Shown here: positions 37,701 to 45,874 of the stretch, in pieces
Position numbering within the stretch: the stretch's first letter is position 1
Layout of the letters: the number at the start of each line of letters is the position of its first letter
Assembly (NCBI GenBank): GCA_017407125.1
Contig: JAFQXE010000038.1
Span: 1 to 64,000, forward strand
DNA: 64,000 bases
Source: Thermoguttaceae bacterium
Lineage (GTDB): Bacteria > Planctomycetota > Planctomycetia > Pirellulales > Thermoguttaceae
Direction of reading: 5' to 3'
Program-made: the position numbers and the translations under genes
The notes under the pieces: model-generated
Told to the model about the DNA's origin: nothing
The model's input: the letters and a program-made list of their open reading frames with translations, nothing else
Database searches by the model: none

Positions 37701-40700
37701 CTTGCCGAACTTGGCAATAACGCGGAAGTCGGTAAACTTCGCGCCGACCGGGACGTTAACTTCTTCTCCCTGATCGCACAGCAGCTGAACCGACGTCGGC
37801 TGCCCCGGCTCTGCTTCACGCTTCATGCCTTCCGCGTACAGGTCGCACGTCTGAGCGTACCAGCGAACGGATCGGTTTCCAACCTTCGCTTCCATCCAGT
37901 GGAGATAATTCGGCTTGAGGGCTTTAAGAACCGGAGCCGTCCATTCGACGAATTCCGATTCGAAGTTCGGTCCCCACTGAACGTTGGTCGCCATTTCTTC
38001 TCGGTCGCCCTTCTTCAGGACGATAGCGTACCCTTGCGAGGAATCAACCGGAACGAAGATTCCCGGCGGGTATCGTTTGACGAATATTTCAACCTCCGGA
38101 TCGTTCGGATCGAGAGTTGACTTGTCGGCTGTCAGGGTCAGCGACGCGGCTTTGCCAGCGTATCGCGCCTGAATTGTATACGCGCCGGCGGCGTTGTCCG
38201 GGAAGATAACTTCCGGACGCGTTCCGACACCCGGCGGATTCCAGTACACGCCAGACGGGACGTCCCACGCGATTGCCGACGGTTCAACTTCCTTGAATTC
38301 CGAGTCGCCGGAAAGCAGTTCTTCCACCGCCAGAGCAACCGCCGAACCCGGAGCCGGGTTGGTTGTTACATACTGCGGGACAATCTTGATTTCAGCCGGA
38401 ACTGCCGCTTCTGCGACTTCAACCGTGCATTCAGCAGAGCCTTTAACGTACGGGATGTAACTCGCCGTCATCTTGAACGGTTCCGCGGACGACTGCCCAA
38501 ACAGAACCGGCGCCTGCCAGTAGACGGCGTCTGGACGTTCAATCTTGTACTGAGCGCCCGTCGTCATTTCGACAGACGTAATTGTATCGTCTTCTCCGAG
38601 CTTGGCGTCGAGATACAGCTTGTTTTCAACCGCCTGATCGACCGCCAGCTTGACAGAATCCTTTTCCCAACGCAGGGTCGCGTCACGACCGGCAACGACC
38701 GACAAATCGACAGCCGCCGGTTTGTCCGCCGCGATATGCTTTGCCGACAACGCCGCTTTACCCGGCAGAATCGCCATGTAAACGTCTGATTTCGGATTGT
38801 TCGGCTTGAGAATCTTGTCGTCGGAGGACTTGTATTCTGCAATGTCCGGAACGAGTTCAACGTCGCCCAGCGTCGGCGAGTAGCCGGTCAGAATCGCTCT
38901 GCCGGATTCGCCCTGAACGCGGATGTTGCGGTCGACGTCCAGCTTCAGCGTAACGTCGGCGCGTTCGTCGGTGGTCAGTTCAACTCGGTTTGAAGTGGAG
39001 CCGTAATACGAACCCCAAATCGCAATCGGACCGACGCCCGGCTTGAGAGCCATGGCTTTTCCGCCCTTGAACGCGAAGCCTTCCGTTTCGGCCGGCTCGT
39101 TCTGCCAGGCGATTCTGGTATACGGAACCCGAGCGACAACGCCGTCGCCGTAGGTTGCCCAGCCGTCAAACGACATGCACAAGCCCAGCGGCAGTTTGAC
39201 CTGTCCTTCCGGAGTAATATTCAATCTTTGCGGAGCGGGAATAACCGACACCGGCGCGTTGGCGGTTGTGCCTCGATAATTCAACACCAACGGCTGTGAC
39301 GACGCGGCTTCGTAACCCTTGATCATCAATCGGTTGTCGACTTCCGCATATTTTGTAGACGGTTTTGTATCGACTGTAACGCGTTCCGGCGCGAGGGAGA
39401 AATACGTCCCGTTTGCGCTCAACGCCAAAATCTTGGCGGGAACGGCGTGGTCGACAGGAACCGCGATTTCCGGCGGGAAGGCGGCGATCGACGCGACTTT
39501 GCCTTCCAGAACCGAAACTTTAACCGTCTTTTCCTCTCCGCCCGCCTTGACGACGACGTCTGCCGTACCGGTCGAACGACCGATAAGACGTCCCTGATCG
39601 TCAATGCCGACGACTTTGAGATTTCGGCTGACAACCTTCACCGGCGATCCGGCGGCGCCGCTAATTGACAGCGGCAGCAGTTCGTCAACATGCATCGACA
39701 GTTCGGTCGGCGAAACGCGCAGTCCGCCCTTGCCAGCGCCCTCAACGACGCTGAACGGGCAGTCCGCAGACAGCTCGCCGAGTCGAAGTTTAATCGCGCC
39801 TCCGCCCGGGTTGAGCGTCTTGATAATCGCGCCCTTGTACTGCGCCGCCTGCGGCGGGTCGATTGACCAGTCCAGCTGGCTGGAACCCGTCATGTCGACG
39901 GTTCTTCCAGACGCCGTTTGAGCGGTAACGGATACCTTGCCGTCCATGCCCAGCGGGATGTTTTGCGGCGTTACAGAAACCTTGAGGCTCTGGAACGCTT
40001 CCGGCGTAACAGTAACCTCTGCTGTGGCGTCTATGTACTGGTCTTTCGCGCTGGCGCGATACTGGCAAACCACCGTCGACGACCCTTCAGACAAACCTTC
40101 GACAAAGCCGTTATAATGATAGATTGTATTGTCATTCTTGGACTTCCAGACGCACGCCTGCGACAGGTCAGCAGACGTTCCGTCTTCGTATTCGCCAATC
40201 ACTTTGAACTGAACCGTTGACCCGACAGCCAACTCCGCCTTTTCCGGTTCAATGCGAACTTTCGACGGCATAACCGGCGGCACGACTTCGACGTCAATCG
40301 TCTTTTTACGTCGGGCGGCAAAGAACGTAATCTGCGTTTTGCCGGGGCTTTGAGCAAACGCCTTCAAGCCGTCTGTAAAGTACATAACTCGCGTATCGGC
40401 AACCTGGGTTTGCGCCTCCGACGAGACGTCGCCCGCCAGAATCAAACCGAGATTAAACATGCCCGGCTTGGCGACTTTGAAGTCAACCGTTGCGCCGACT
40501 GGTACAATCACCGGCTTGGGCGTAACTTTCAAGGCAAAGAGCGTATTGAACAGCATCCAGCCCAAAAGCAACAACAGCAGGAGCAAAAGAATCGTCCGTT
40601 TCGCTCGGCGCTTCATGGCGTCCATTCGCTTTTTACGAGTCCAGGGCATCGCCTGGCAGCCGGGGCAGCGTTTGGGCGTGTTGGGTCGCTGAACGTACAG

Positions 40701-41222
40701 CTGCATACATTCCGGGTCGTCGCAGATAATCGGCTTGCCGATTTCTTCGTCGGATCGCTGATAGCCGTACGCCCAGACCAGACGGACGTTGTCGTTGGCG
40801 TCTTTGTACTTGAAGAAAAACGCAAGACGGCCGGGATATTCAGGCGTGTCGATAATCTCGTTAAAGAGCGACTTGACCAGGCGCAGCATCATGTCTTCCG
40901 CGCCGGAATACGCCTTTGCCGCGTTGAGCCGTTCGCGAATCTGCTCTACCTGACCCGCCAGCGGTCCTTCCAAATCGCCTTCTTCAACCAGCTGAACAGT
41001 TGCCTCTTCCAGACGCCCTCCCTGTTCGTCTCGAACGTAAAAATTGACGGAATGTCCATCTTCCTGCCATTCCGGCTCAGCAATAAGACCGCCAAGCCAT
41101 TTAAACATGATTTTGTCGTTGGCGCCGGCTGTATCCAAAAGAGGAACGCCTGGCTCGATTGCTATCGGACGAAAGTCAACGGCGTCTTCCGCCAAATCTA
41201 CGCGAACAAATCTGGTTGCCAT
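34800..41222 (-). CDS. Giant membrane-anchored protein with Ig-like (BIG2-type) domains
   Basis: The 2140-residue protein has no N-terminal signal. Residues 1-180 are a soluble domain of unknown family. A four-cysteine ribbon (CDDPEC...CPGC, about 178-201) and a basic stretch follow. A single transmembrane helix built almost wholly of leucine lies at about 221-240. By the positive-inside rule the N-terminal ~215 residues are cytoplasmic and the remaining ~1900 are outside. The exterior consists of many ~90-residue Ig-like units with phrases such as VEPAALQMSVGDTRNLFI and LAVGSTVQFKV, typical of BIG2 domains. It probably links an internal complex to the envelope exterior. No Shine-Dalgarno is present. 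The inside zinc ribbon recalls the one in the propeller protein. Confidence 0.85.
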   Translation of the reverse strand: MATRFVRVDLAEDAVDFRPIAIEPGVPLLDTAGANDKIMFKWLGGLIAEPEWQEDGHSVNFYVRDEQGGRLEEATVQLVEEGDLEGPLAGQVEQIRERLNAAKAYSGAEDMMLRLVKSLFNEIIDTPEYPGRLAFFFKYKDANDNVRLVWAYGYQRSDEEIGKPIICDDPECMQLYVQRPNTPKRCPGCQAMPWTRKKRMDAMKRRAKRTILLLLLLLLLGWMLFNTLFALKVTPKPVIVPVGATVDFKVAKPGMFNLGLILAGDVSSEAQTQVADTRVMYFTDGLKAFAQSPGKTQITFFAARRKKTIDVEVVPPVMPSKVRIEPEKAELAVGSTVQFKVIGEYEDGTSADLSQACVWKSKNDNTIYHYNGFVEGLSEGSSTVVCQYRASAKDQYIDATAEVTVTPEAFQSLKVSVTPQNIPLGMDGKVSVTAQTASGRTVDMTGSSQLDWSIDPPQAAQYKGAIIKTLNPGGGAIKLRLGELSADCPFSVVEGAGKGGLRVSPTELSMHVDELLPLSISGAAGSPVKVVSRNLKVVGIDDQGRLIGRSTGTADVVVKAGGEEKTVKVSVLEGKVASIAAFPPEIAVPVDHAVPAKILALSANGTYFSLAPERVTVDTKPSTKYAEVDNRLMIKGYEAASSQPLVLNYRGTTANAPVSVIPAPQRLNITPEGQVKLPLGLCMSFDGWATYGDGVVARVPYTRIAWQNEPAETEGFAFKGGKAMALKPGVGPIAIWGSYYGSTSNRVELTTDERADVTLKLDVDRNIRVQGESGRAILTGYSPTLGDVELVPDIAEYKSSDDKILKPNNPKSDVYMAILPGKAALSAKHIAADKPAAVDLSVVAGRDATLRWEKDSVKLAVDQAVENKLYLDAKLGEDDTITSVEMTTGAQYKIERPDAVYWQAPVLFGQSSAEPFKMTASYIPYVKGSAECTVEVAEAAVPAEIKIVPQYVTTNPAPGSAVALAVEELLSGDSEFKEVEPSAIAWDVPSGVYWNPPGVGTRPEVIFPDNAAGAYTIQARYAGKAASLTLTADKSTLDPNDPEVEIFVKRYPPGIFVPVDSSQGYAIVLKKGDREEMATNVQWGPNFESEFVEWTAPVLKALKPNYLHWMEAKVGNRSVRWYAQTCDLYAEGMKREAEPGQPTSVQLLCDQGEEVNVPVGAKFTDFRVIAKFGKRTKLVTAKATFYATGDKKSSTPNNGAIEALAPGSATYTAEYMGVESDEKIKVNVVEELDIDSMKLIPDKEIRLLTNNGEMATFEAEGFKNGKSIGLITSFPALTWASSDPNVATMQANKALGKEVGKANVTASINNVTSSPAVVEVVATIQEQFGPVESVVNMRVGESRVLGKDVAIVRGNTDFSKMCTVVSGNPACVEYNAAMNAIVGKAPGISVVTFLMGDKKATITAIVKGLTAEELKDIQENGEILIEPAAATISVGQALEPRVYVVTPSGLKIDRTASAVFSSQNKESAEVRGFQVCGLQPGTSTISATIPELMVRKVRGNCELTVDNNPITEIVVEPAALQMSVGDTRNLFIQGKSAAGLYPMFAQADLKVTTDSPAAIMQGIRTVSAAQEGQANVNVAYKTASAAVPVTVTNDPFENLSIDPPAPTIAVGESMRFQVTAMRGGRLHVVTEADGLRFYTADPKVAAASKDCAVLGVSEGRTVAVAELGALKTDASVTVVPPGINGGVINNIETGGVGYGSTYVGDAPGLVDIVEGEYIVGADGNRLAIGEYIDEHGVLVNNGLDLVNEVGVVRGGELIGLKFMPDMVRIAGVGASQPVQVYEYYSDGSLGRDVTADPALQLTTPKNADWTPATGGGKLLVGKTLGNGSAEATLGSLGTISPLAVQVGGMTDNTGALVVQPQQMSLVQGESRTLDSVQIVPDSGLLPFDVSYRISAIDTNGVIQVDPNTNTITGLQPGAAQVKVETVDPNGMNDGRVAFVHVDVSTPPNYTITPPDVVLQIGQSTPSFTVSSIDPTTGQAFPAPATFTADDPSILAQDPTDPSRFIARSMGSTQVQAMVNGRSAGFAKVSVSGQRFLSVEQTGDPNTTPEGFTMTLAATGAGSAGNLEYRVYMEGQPGGAWVPAQPNGDMQMATLVTPILPHKPLGSQYTLIIEARTAGGTDIQQYPFNFRTGMNIQRLNQ

Positions 41223-41497
41223 TTTATATAGTAGGTTAGGGGTTAGGAATGAATAATTCTGGAAAAGGAAGCAAGAACCTGCAACAGGCTATTGAATATG
41301 GAATACGAAAAATGTCAAACCCCTCAATTCCGAATTCCTGATTCTATATAAATCTATGCTTTCTAACTCTCGCTTCCGGAACAGCGCTTTTAAACTCACG
41401 CATTATAATTTTAACCTCAATATTAATATTTTACAATACCCCCCAAAAAAATTTTCGATTTCTTTGTAAAATTTTCGTAAAATTTGTCAAAGGGGGC

Positions 41498-41525
41498 TTG
41501 ATAATAAAAATAGATAAAGTATACT
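41498..41525 (+). promoter_or_regulatory. Promoter-like sequence for a candidate ncRNA
   Basis: TTGATA (41498-41503), a 16-base spacer and TATACT (41520-41525) point away from both flanking minus-strand genes, so no coding gene is served. Confidence 0.5.
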
Positions 41526-41531
41526 AAATGT

Positions 41532-41684
41532 ATCGATTGGGTAATTCTCCTTGTGGTTGAAAGAGATTTTAACTGCACCCGAAAGATTATTCGACTGTTA
41601 ATTTAGCGTGTGGACAGTCGATATTTTAAGCCTGTGGCGAGTAGTATTGAAGTGGTTCTCGATATTACCGCCCGGGCTTTTTTT
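41532..41684 (+). ncRNA. Candidate small RNA of about 150 nt
   Basis: It starts about 7 bases after the TATACT box and ends with GCCCGGGC and seven T residues (41670-41684). An internal perfect 8-bp hairpin is formed by TCGACTGT (41591-41598) and ACAGTCGA (41614-41621). GGTAAT near the 5' end can pair with ATTACC just before the 3' GC block, which would close the molecule. No open frame and no match to a family I know. The terminal stem is not classic because GCCCGGGC is self-complementary. It may instead pair with AAGCC at 41628-41632. Confidence 0.4.
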
Positions 41685-41765
41685 AATTAGCAATTTGCAA
41701 TTAGCAATTGGCAATTACGATAACGCCTCAATAATTGCTAATTGATAATTGACAATTGCTAATTA
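41685..41765. repeat. AATTGCTAATT-type inverted repeat overlapping the mtaB stop
   Basis: Reiterated AATTAGCAATT words (41685-41717) face AATTGCTAATT words (about 41731-41765). The architecture is like the TAGCT-rich palindromes: short, nearly self-complementary words repeated to give a long hairpin. The right end supplies the stop codon of mtaB. The remaining 41223-41497 shows AT-rich DNA with no gene. Confidence 0.65.
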
Positions 41766-43016
41766 CTCTGCCACGTCTTCCTTCTGTAGAAATTTTCTCA
41801 TGAACGTGCCGCAGTTGAGTTCAGAACCCGGAATGCGGACGGGAATATAGCGTTCCGTACAGCCGGTAACGAACCCGTCTTTGAACCGTTCCGCTAAAAT
41901 ACAGACGTTCTTTCCGATCTGGGACTGGAAATACTCTTGACGGAGCGTCTTTTCCAGTTCCGCCAGCCGCTGGGCGCGCTCCTGTTTAACGGCGGGCGGA
42001 ATCTGATTGGACATCCTCGCCGCCGGCGTTCCCTCTCGGGGAGAGTAGCGGAAAATATGAATCTTGGAGAAGCCCGCTTCCTGGCAGACCACCATCGTTT
42101 GCTGGAAATCGGACTCCGTCTCGCCGGGGAACCCGACAATGACGTCGGTTGTCAGCGCAACGTCCGGAACGAACTCGTTCGCCAGCCGGCATCGGCGCAA
42201 ATACTCTGCCGACGACGTCGGGCGGTTCATCGCCTTTAACACTGCGTCCGACCCGCTTTGCATGGAGATGTGCAAATGAGGGCAGATTTTATCGGGGTTG
42301 TCTCGCATGAGTTCCAAAAGACGCTCGGAAACCTCGTGCGATTCCAAAGACGAAATCCGGATGCGGAAATCAGCGTCAATCGCGGTCAGTTCGGAAACGA
42401 GGTCGGCAAGCGTCAAGCCCTTGAGTTCCGGGTTGTCAAACCCTTCTCCGTAAAAGCCGAGATGAATTCCCGTCAGAACGATTTCCCGATACCCGTTTTG
42501 AATCAGACGCTCAATTTCGTTTCTGACCTGTTTCGGCTCCCGGCTGAAAAGACGGTTTCTGACGTGGGGAATAATACAGTACGAGCAGAACTGACGGCAG
42601 CCGTCCTGAACCTTGACGAACGCGCGGGTATGCTCGGAGAATCGCCCGATTCCCAACGGGGCGTCGATACAGCCCTGCTCTATCAGCCAGTCGCCCAGCT
42701 TGGACTTGTCGGTCAGCACGACAGAGCCGTTTCCCGCTTCTTCCGCCAGCTCGGCAGCCGCGGCGGGATTCTGCGTCGCCCAGCAGCCCATGATAATCAT
42801 TTGAGCGCAGGGATAATCCCGGTGCAGCTTTCGGATTATATGTCGAGACTTGGCGTCGGAATCCGCCGTAACCGTACACGTATTGACGACAATAATATCC
42901 GGCGTCTGGTCAGCCGCCGCGTCCTGACCGCCCAGCTCATAAAGCCCTTCGAGCAGATACCGCGTTTCGTATTGATTCACCTTGCAGCCCAAGGTTACCG
43001 TTTTAATCAGTTTCAT
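41763..43016 (-). CDS. mtaB: tRNA t6A37 methylthiotransferase MtaB
   Basis: I start at 43016 (417 residues, MKLIKTVTLGCKVNQYE), which is the usual start for the family. The upstream in-frame ATG at 43109 would add 31 atypical residues. The N-terminal methylthiotransferase domain has Cys11, Cys47 and Cys78 for one 4Fe-4S cluster. The radical SAM cluster motif CRQFCSYC provides Cys140, Cys144 and Cys147. A TRAM domain ends the protein. It converts t6A37 to ms2t6A37 in tRNAs reading ANN codons. A promoter lies so close to the ATG that the mRNA is probably leaderless. Confidence 0.92.
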   Translation of the reverse strand: MKLIKTVTLGCKVNQYETRYLLEGLYELGGQDAAADQTPDIIVVNTCTVTADSDAKSRHIIRKLHRDYPCAQMIIMGCWATQNPAAAAELAEEAGNGSVVLTDKSKLGDWLIEQGCIDAPLGIGRFSEHTRAFVKVQDGCRQFCSYCIIPHVRNRLFSREPKQVRNEIERLIQNGYREIVLTGIHLGFYGEGFDNPELKGLTLADLVSELTAIDADFRIRISSLESHEVSERLLELMRDNPDKICPHLHISMQSGSDAVLKAMNRPTSSAEYLRRCRLANEFVPDVALTTDVIVGFPGETESDFQQTMVVCQEAGFSKIHIFRYSPREGTPAARMSNQIPPAVKQERAQRLAELEKTLRQEYFQSQIGKNVCILAERFKDGFVTGCTERYIPVRIPGSELNCGTFMRKFLQKEDVAE

Positions 43017-43023
43017 AGAAACT

Positions 43024-43051
43024 ACTATAACGGATAAGAAGAATATTTCAA
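43024..43051 (-). promoter_or_regulatory. Promoter of mtaB giving a leaderless mRNA
   Basis: On the minus strand TTGAAA (43051-43046), a 16-base spacer and TATAGT (43029-43024) are followed by only seven bases before the ATG at 43016. Transcription would start at or next to the start codon. No Shine-Dalgarno is present. Confidence 0.55.
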
Positions 43052-43177
43052 GTAGGCGTGGAACGATTACTCCCTCATCGCCCTTTCCCCCTCGTCTATA
43101 ATTCTTCAACGGTAATTCAACTGCGCCGACCTGTCGGCTGATTTCAATAATTACAAACCAAGGAGCTATACACCATC

Positions 43178-43654
43178 ATGAGCGTAATCACACAAACCGA
43201 ACCGAACGACAATTACGTTGAAGTCCGACTCTCGGAACGCATTTCAACCAAAGACTACGAAAACTTTCTGCCGGTCATCGACAAGGAAATCGCCCGCTGC
43301 GGACGCATTTGCCTGCTGGTAATCATGGAGAATATCGACGGCTGGGACGTCGGAACAAGCTGGGAAGAGACGAAATTCATGTTCAGCCGCTTCTCCAAAA
43401 TTGACCGCGTTGGCATCGTCGGCGCGTCCGAACTCCAGAAATGGATGGCGTTTTTCTCAAAGCCGTTTACCATGGCGGAAGTCAAGTACTTCACCCACGA
43501 AGAAGAATCGGAAGCGAGAAAATGGGTTTCCGAAGCCGCTACAAAGTACGCCTGGAACGACGAAAAGAAAGAGGACGAAAAGCCGGAAGAGCCGAGCGAC
43601 GACCAGGAAATCGTCGAAGTCGAGGAAAAGGACGAGGAAGTCGTGGGCGTTTGA
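43178..43654 (+). CDS. SpoIIAA/STAS-like protein with acidic tail
   Basis: The 158-residue protein has a ~120-residue domain with strands YVEVRLSERIS and ICLLVIMENIDGWD. WMAFFSKPF and an EESEARKWV helix end the domain. These are features of the SpoIIAA-like/STAS family (DUF3478 type). The last ~30 residues are highly acidic and low-complexity. It is cytoplasmic. The family often occurs as a stand-alone protein of unknown role. AGGAG lies 12 bases before the ATG. A palindromic repeat separates it from the histidine kinase gene. Confidence 0.8.
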   Translation: MSVITQTEPNDNYVEVRLSERISTKDYENFLPVIDKEIARCGRICLLVIMENIDGWDVGTSWEETKFMFSRFSKIDRVGIVGASELQKWMAFFSKPFTMAEVKYFTHEEESEARKWVSEAATKYAWNDEKKEDEKPEEPSDDQEIVEVEEKDEEVVGV

Positions 43655-43718
43655 GCCTTTTGGAATCCCGCTCTTGCGCCCTCTTTACAAAACCATACGA
43701 GCGTCTATAATAAATAGA

Positions 43719-43783
43719 AATTAGCTCCTAGCCGCTAGCTTCAAGCCATTAGCTAGGGGCTAGAAGCTAGTAGCTAATAGCTT
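43719..43783. repeat. Palindromic TAGCT-rich intergenic repeat, copy 3
   Basis: A shorter copy has a left arm with TTAGCTCCTAGCCGCTAGC and a right arm with TAGAAGCTAGTAGCTAATAG. It has nearly the same words as at 5476-5585 and 10340-10447. Confidence 0.75.
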
Positions 43784-43816
43784 TTATCTCAACTCCTAAC
43801 CAACCAATTCGCTCCT

Positions 43817-44761
43817 ATGCGTCGTTCCCTGGGACTTCCCATTACCATGGCGGTCATCATGATCGTTCTGGTAATCCTTTTGATTGTTGGCTGGACAATT
43901 TCGACAATTTGGGCGGCAACGTCCGAGCCGAAAGCGCCAACGTTTTTCTGGGCGCTGCTGCCAATAGGCGCCCTTTCGCTGACCGTGATTCTGGCGGGCG
44001 TTATCATCTATCTTGTCCTGTCGGTGAAGCTGATTAACCTCAACCTGCGGCAGTCCAACTTTATAGACGCTGTAACGCACGAGCTGAAATCCCCGTTGGC
44101 GTCTTTGAAATTACAGGTTCAAACGCTCGAACGGCTCAACATTCCCGAAGAAAAGCGCCAATTGATTTATCAGGCGATGAAAAACGACGTCGACCGGCTC
44201 GAAGCGCTTATCAATCAGGTGTTGATGGTCAGCGTTCTGAAATCGAAGCCAGACAAGAAACTGGCGGAATCGTCTGCCAATCTTCTGGATATTCTCGAAA
44301 TGGCGGCGAACAATTCCTGTATTCGCCACAAAGTCAACCGAGGCTGCGTTTCTGTCAATTCCTGCAACGCGACAATCGTTCAAAAACGCTTTGCCATCGA
44401 GTTGATTCTCCAAAATATTATCGACAACGCCGTCAAATACGCCTCAAGCGAGAACCCCCAAATCGACGTCCGTTCCCGCATTTCCCAAAACGGCAGACTG
44501 GTCGTTCGCGTTTCCGACAACGGGCCAGGCATCCCGACAGGACAGCGAAAAAAGATTTTTCTCCGCTTTTACAGAATAGGAAACGAGCTGGAACGCAAAA
44601 AGACGGGCACCGGGTTGGGGCTGTACATCGTCAAAATGCTGACCCGACAGATTCGCGGCAAGCTGTACGTGCGCGACCGCAGTACCGGGAACGGAATCGC
44701 GTTCGTTCTCGTTCTCCCAGCTCGCGTCATTGACGCAAACACCGCAAAAGGCGCGGCTTAA
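43817..44761 (+). CDS. Membrane sensor histidine kinase
   Basis: The 314-residue protein has two membrane helices (about 11-34 and 45-68) with only a short loop between them. The dimerisation helix follows, with the phosphoacceptor His88 in DAVTHELKSPL. The ATP-binding domain shows the N box (IIDNAVKYA), G1 (DNGPGIP) and G2 (GTGLGLYIVK). Since there is almost no extracellular sensor, the signal is probably sensed in the membrane or through a partner. No response regulator is adjacent, so it is an orphan kinase within this window. Confidence 0.93.
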   Translation: MRRSLGLPITMAVIMIVLVILLIVGWTISTIWAATSEPKAPTFFWALLPIGALSLTVILAGVIIYLVLSVKLINLNLRQSNFIDAVTHELKSPLASLKLQVQTLERLNIPEEKRQLIYQAMKNDVDRLEALINQVLMVSVLKSKPDKKLAESSANLLDILEMAANNSCIRHKVNRGCVSVNSCNATIVQKRFAIELILQNIIDNAVKYASSENPQIDVRSRISQNGRLVVRVSDNGPGIPTGQRKKIFLRFYRIGNELERKKTGTGLGLYIVKMLTRQIRGKLYVRDRSTGNGIAFVLVLPARVIDANTAKGAA

Positions 44762-44897
44762 CCGGAAATTTGATCTGGACGTTTCTCCCCCCTTGCGTGG
44801 GCGTATCGTTTTTATATAATTAAATATGAAACGGGCGAGGCGCTCCGCCCTGCCCTAACACTCAACCCTTAACAAACCATTAACCTCAATAATCTCC

Positions 44898-45791
44898 ATG
44901 GCTGCCAGTAACGCTCAAATTGTCGAAGAACTTCGATGGAAAAAATTCCCTTTATTAAACGACGGGTTCGTCTGTCTGGTTGACTGCATGGGCGACGACG
45001 AAGCCCTCGTTCAGGCGGCGCGCGTCAGCTACGGCGACGGCACCCGACCTGTTTCCGACAACCGGACTTTGATTCGTTACCTGCTGCGCCATCGTCATAC
45101 GACGCCGTTTGAAATGGCGGAAATCAAGTTTCTCGTTCGCGTCCCGATGGATACGTGGCGGCAGTGGATTCGACATCGAACCGCGTCCGTAAACGAATAC
45201 AGCACCCGGTATTCGCTGGCGATTGATTCCATGGTTACCACCCCGCCAGACGAATGGCGAACCCAGGCGACCACTAACCGTCAAGGCAGCGGCGATTATC
45301 TCCCGGCAGAACAAGGCGCCGCGCTGACTCAATCCGAGGCGAAATTTCAGCAGTCCGCCCGGGATTTGTATCAGTCCAGAATCGACGCTGGCATCGCCCG
45401 CGAGCAGGCGAGAAAAGATCTGCCTCTTTGCACCTATACAGAGGCGTACTGGAAAATCGACCTCCATAATCTGCTGCATTTCCTCATGCTCCGCATGGAA
45501 TCGCACGCTCAGCTGGAAATTCGTCAATACGCTACCGTCATGGGAGAGGAAATCGTTTCAAAGCTCTTCCCGCTGACATGGGAAGCGTTCAAAGACTATA
45601 TCATGGACTCTATCCAGCTCACGCGTCTGGATTCTCAGGTCATTCAGCGCATCGCCGCAACCGGGAAATCGCCTGTTACTGTCGACGAGTTCCTCGCCTT
45701 GGGCGACCCGTCCTGGCAGGGCTTGCAGCGATGCCGAGAACGCGACGAGTGTCTGGAAAAACTCCAGTTCCTCGGCTTAGTTGAGAAATAA
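44898..45791 (+). CDS. thyX: Flavin-dependent thymidylate synthase
   Basis: The 297-residue protein contains the ThyX signature RHRTASVNEYSTRY at 92-105, fitting the RHRxxSxNExSxRY rule. It also has an upstream FEMAEIKFLVRVPM segment and a C-terminal ARKDLPLCTYTE region with the catalytic-side arginine. It makes dTMP from dUMP using FAD, NADPH and methylene-tetrahydrofolate. It stands alone. There is no clear Shine-Dalgarno. Confidence 0.96.
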   Translation: MAASNAQIVEELRWKKFPLLNDGFVCLVDCMGDDEALVQAARVSYGDGTRPVSDNRTLIRYLLRHRHTTPFEMAEIKFLVRVPMDTWRQWIRHRTASVNEYSTRYSLAIDSMVTTPPDEWRTQATTNRQGSGDYLPAEQGAALTQSEAKFQQSARDLYQSRIDAGIAREQARKDLPLCTYTEAYWKIDLHNLLHFLMLRMESHAQLEIRQYATVMGEEIVSKLFPLTWEAFKDYIMDSIQLTRLDSQVIQRIAATGKSPVTVDEFLALGDPSWQGLQRCRERDECLEKLQFLGLVEK

Positions 45792-45874
45792 ACAGAATTT
45801 TACTGGCTCATCGCCGCGTATCGAAAACGGTTTTCCTTCTGCGGCGAGAGCGCATATAATAAAAGGGAAACATC

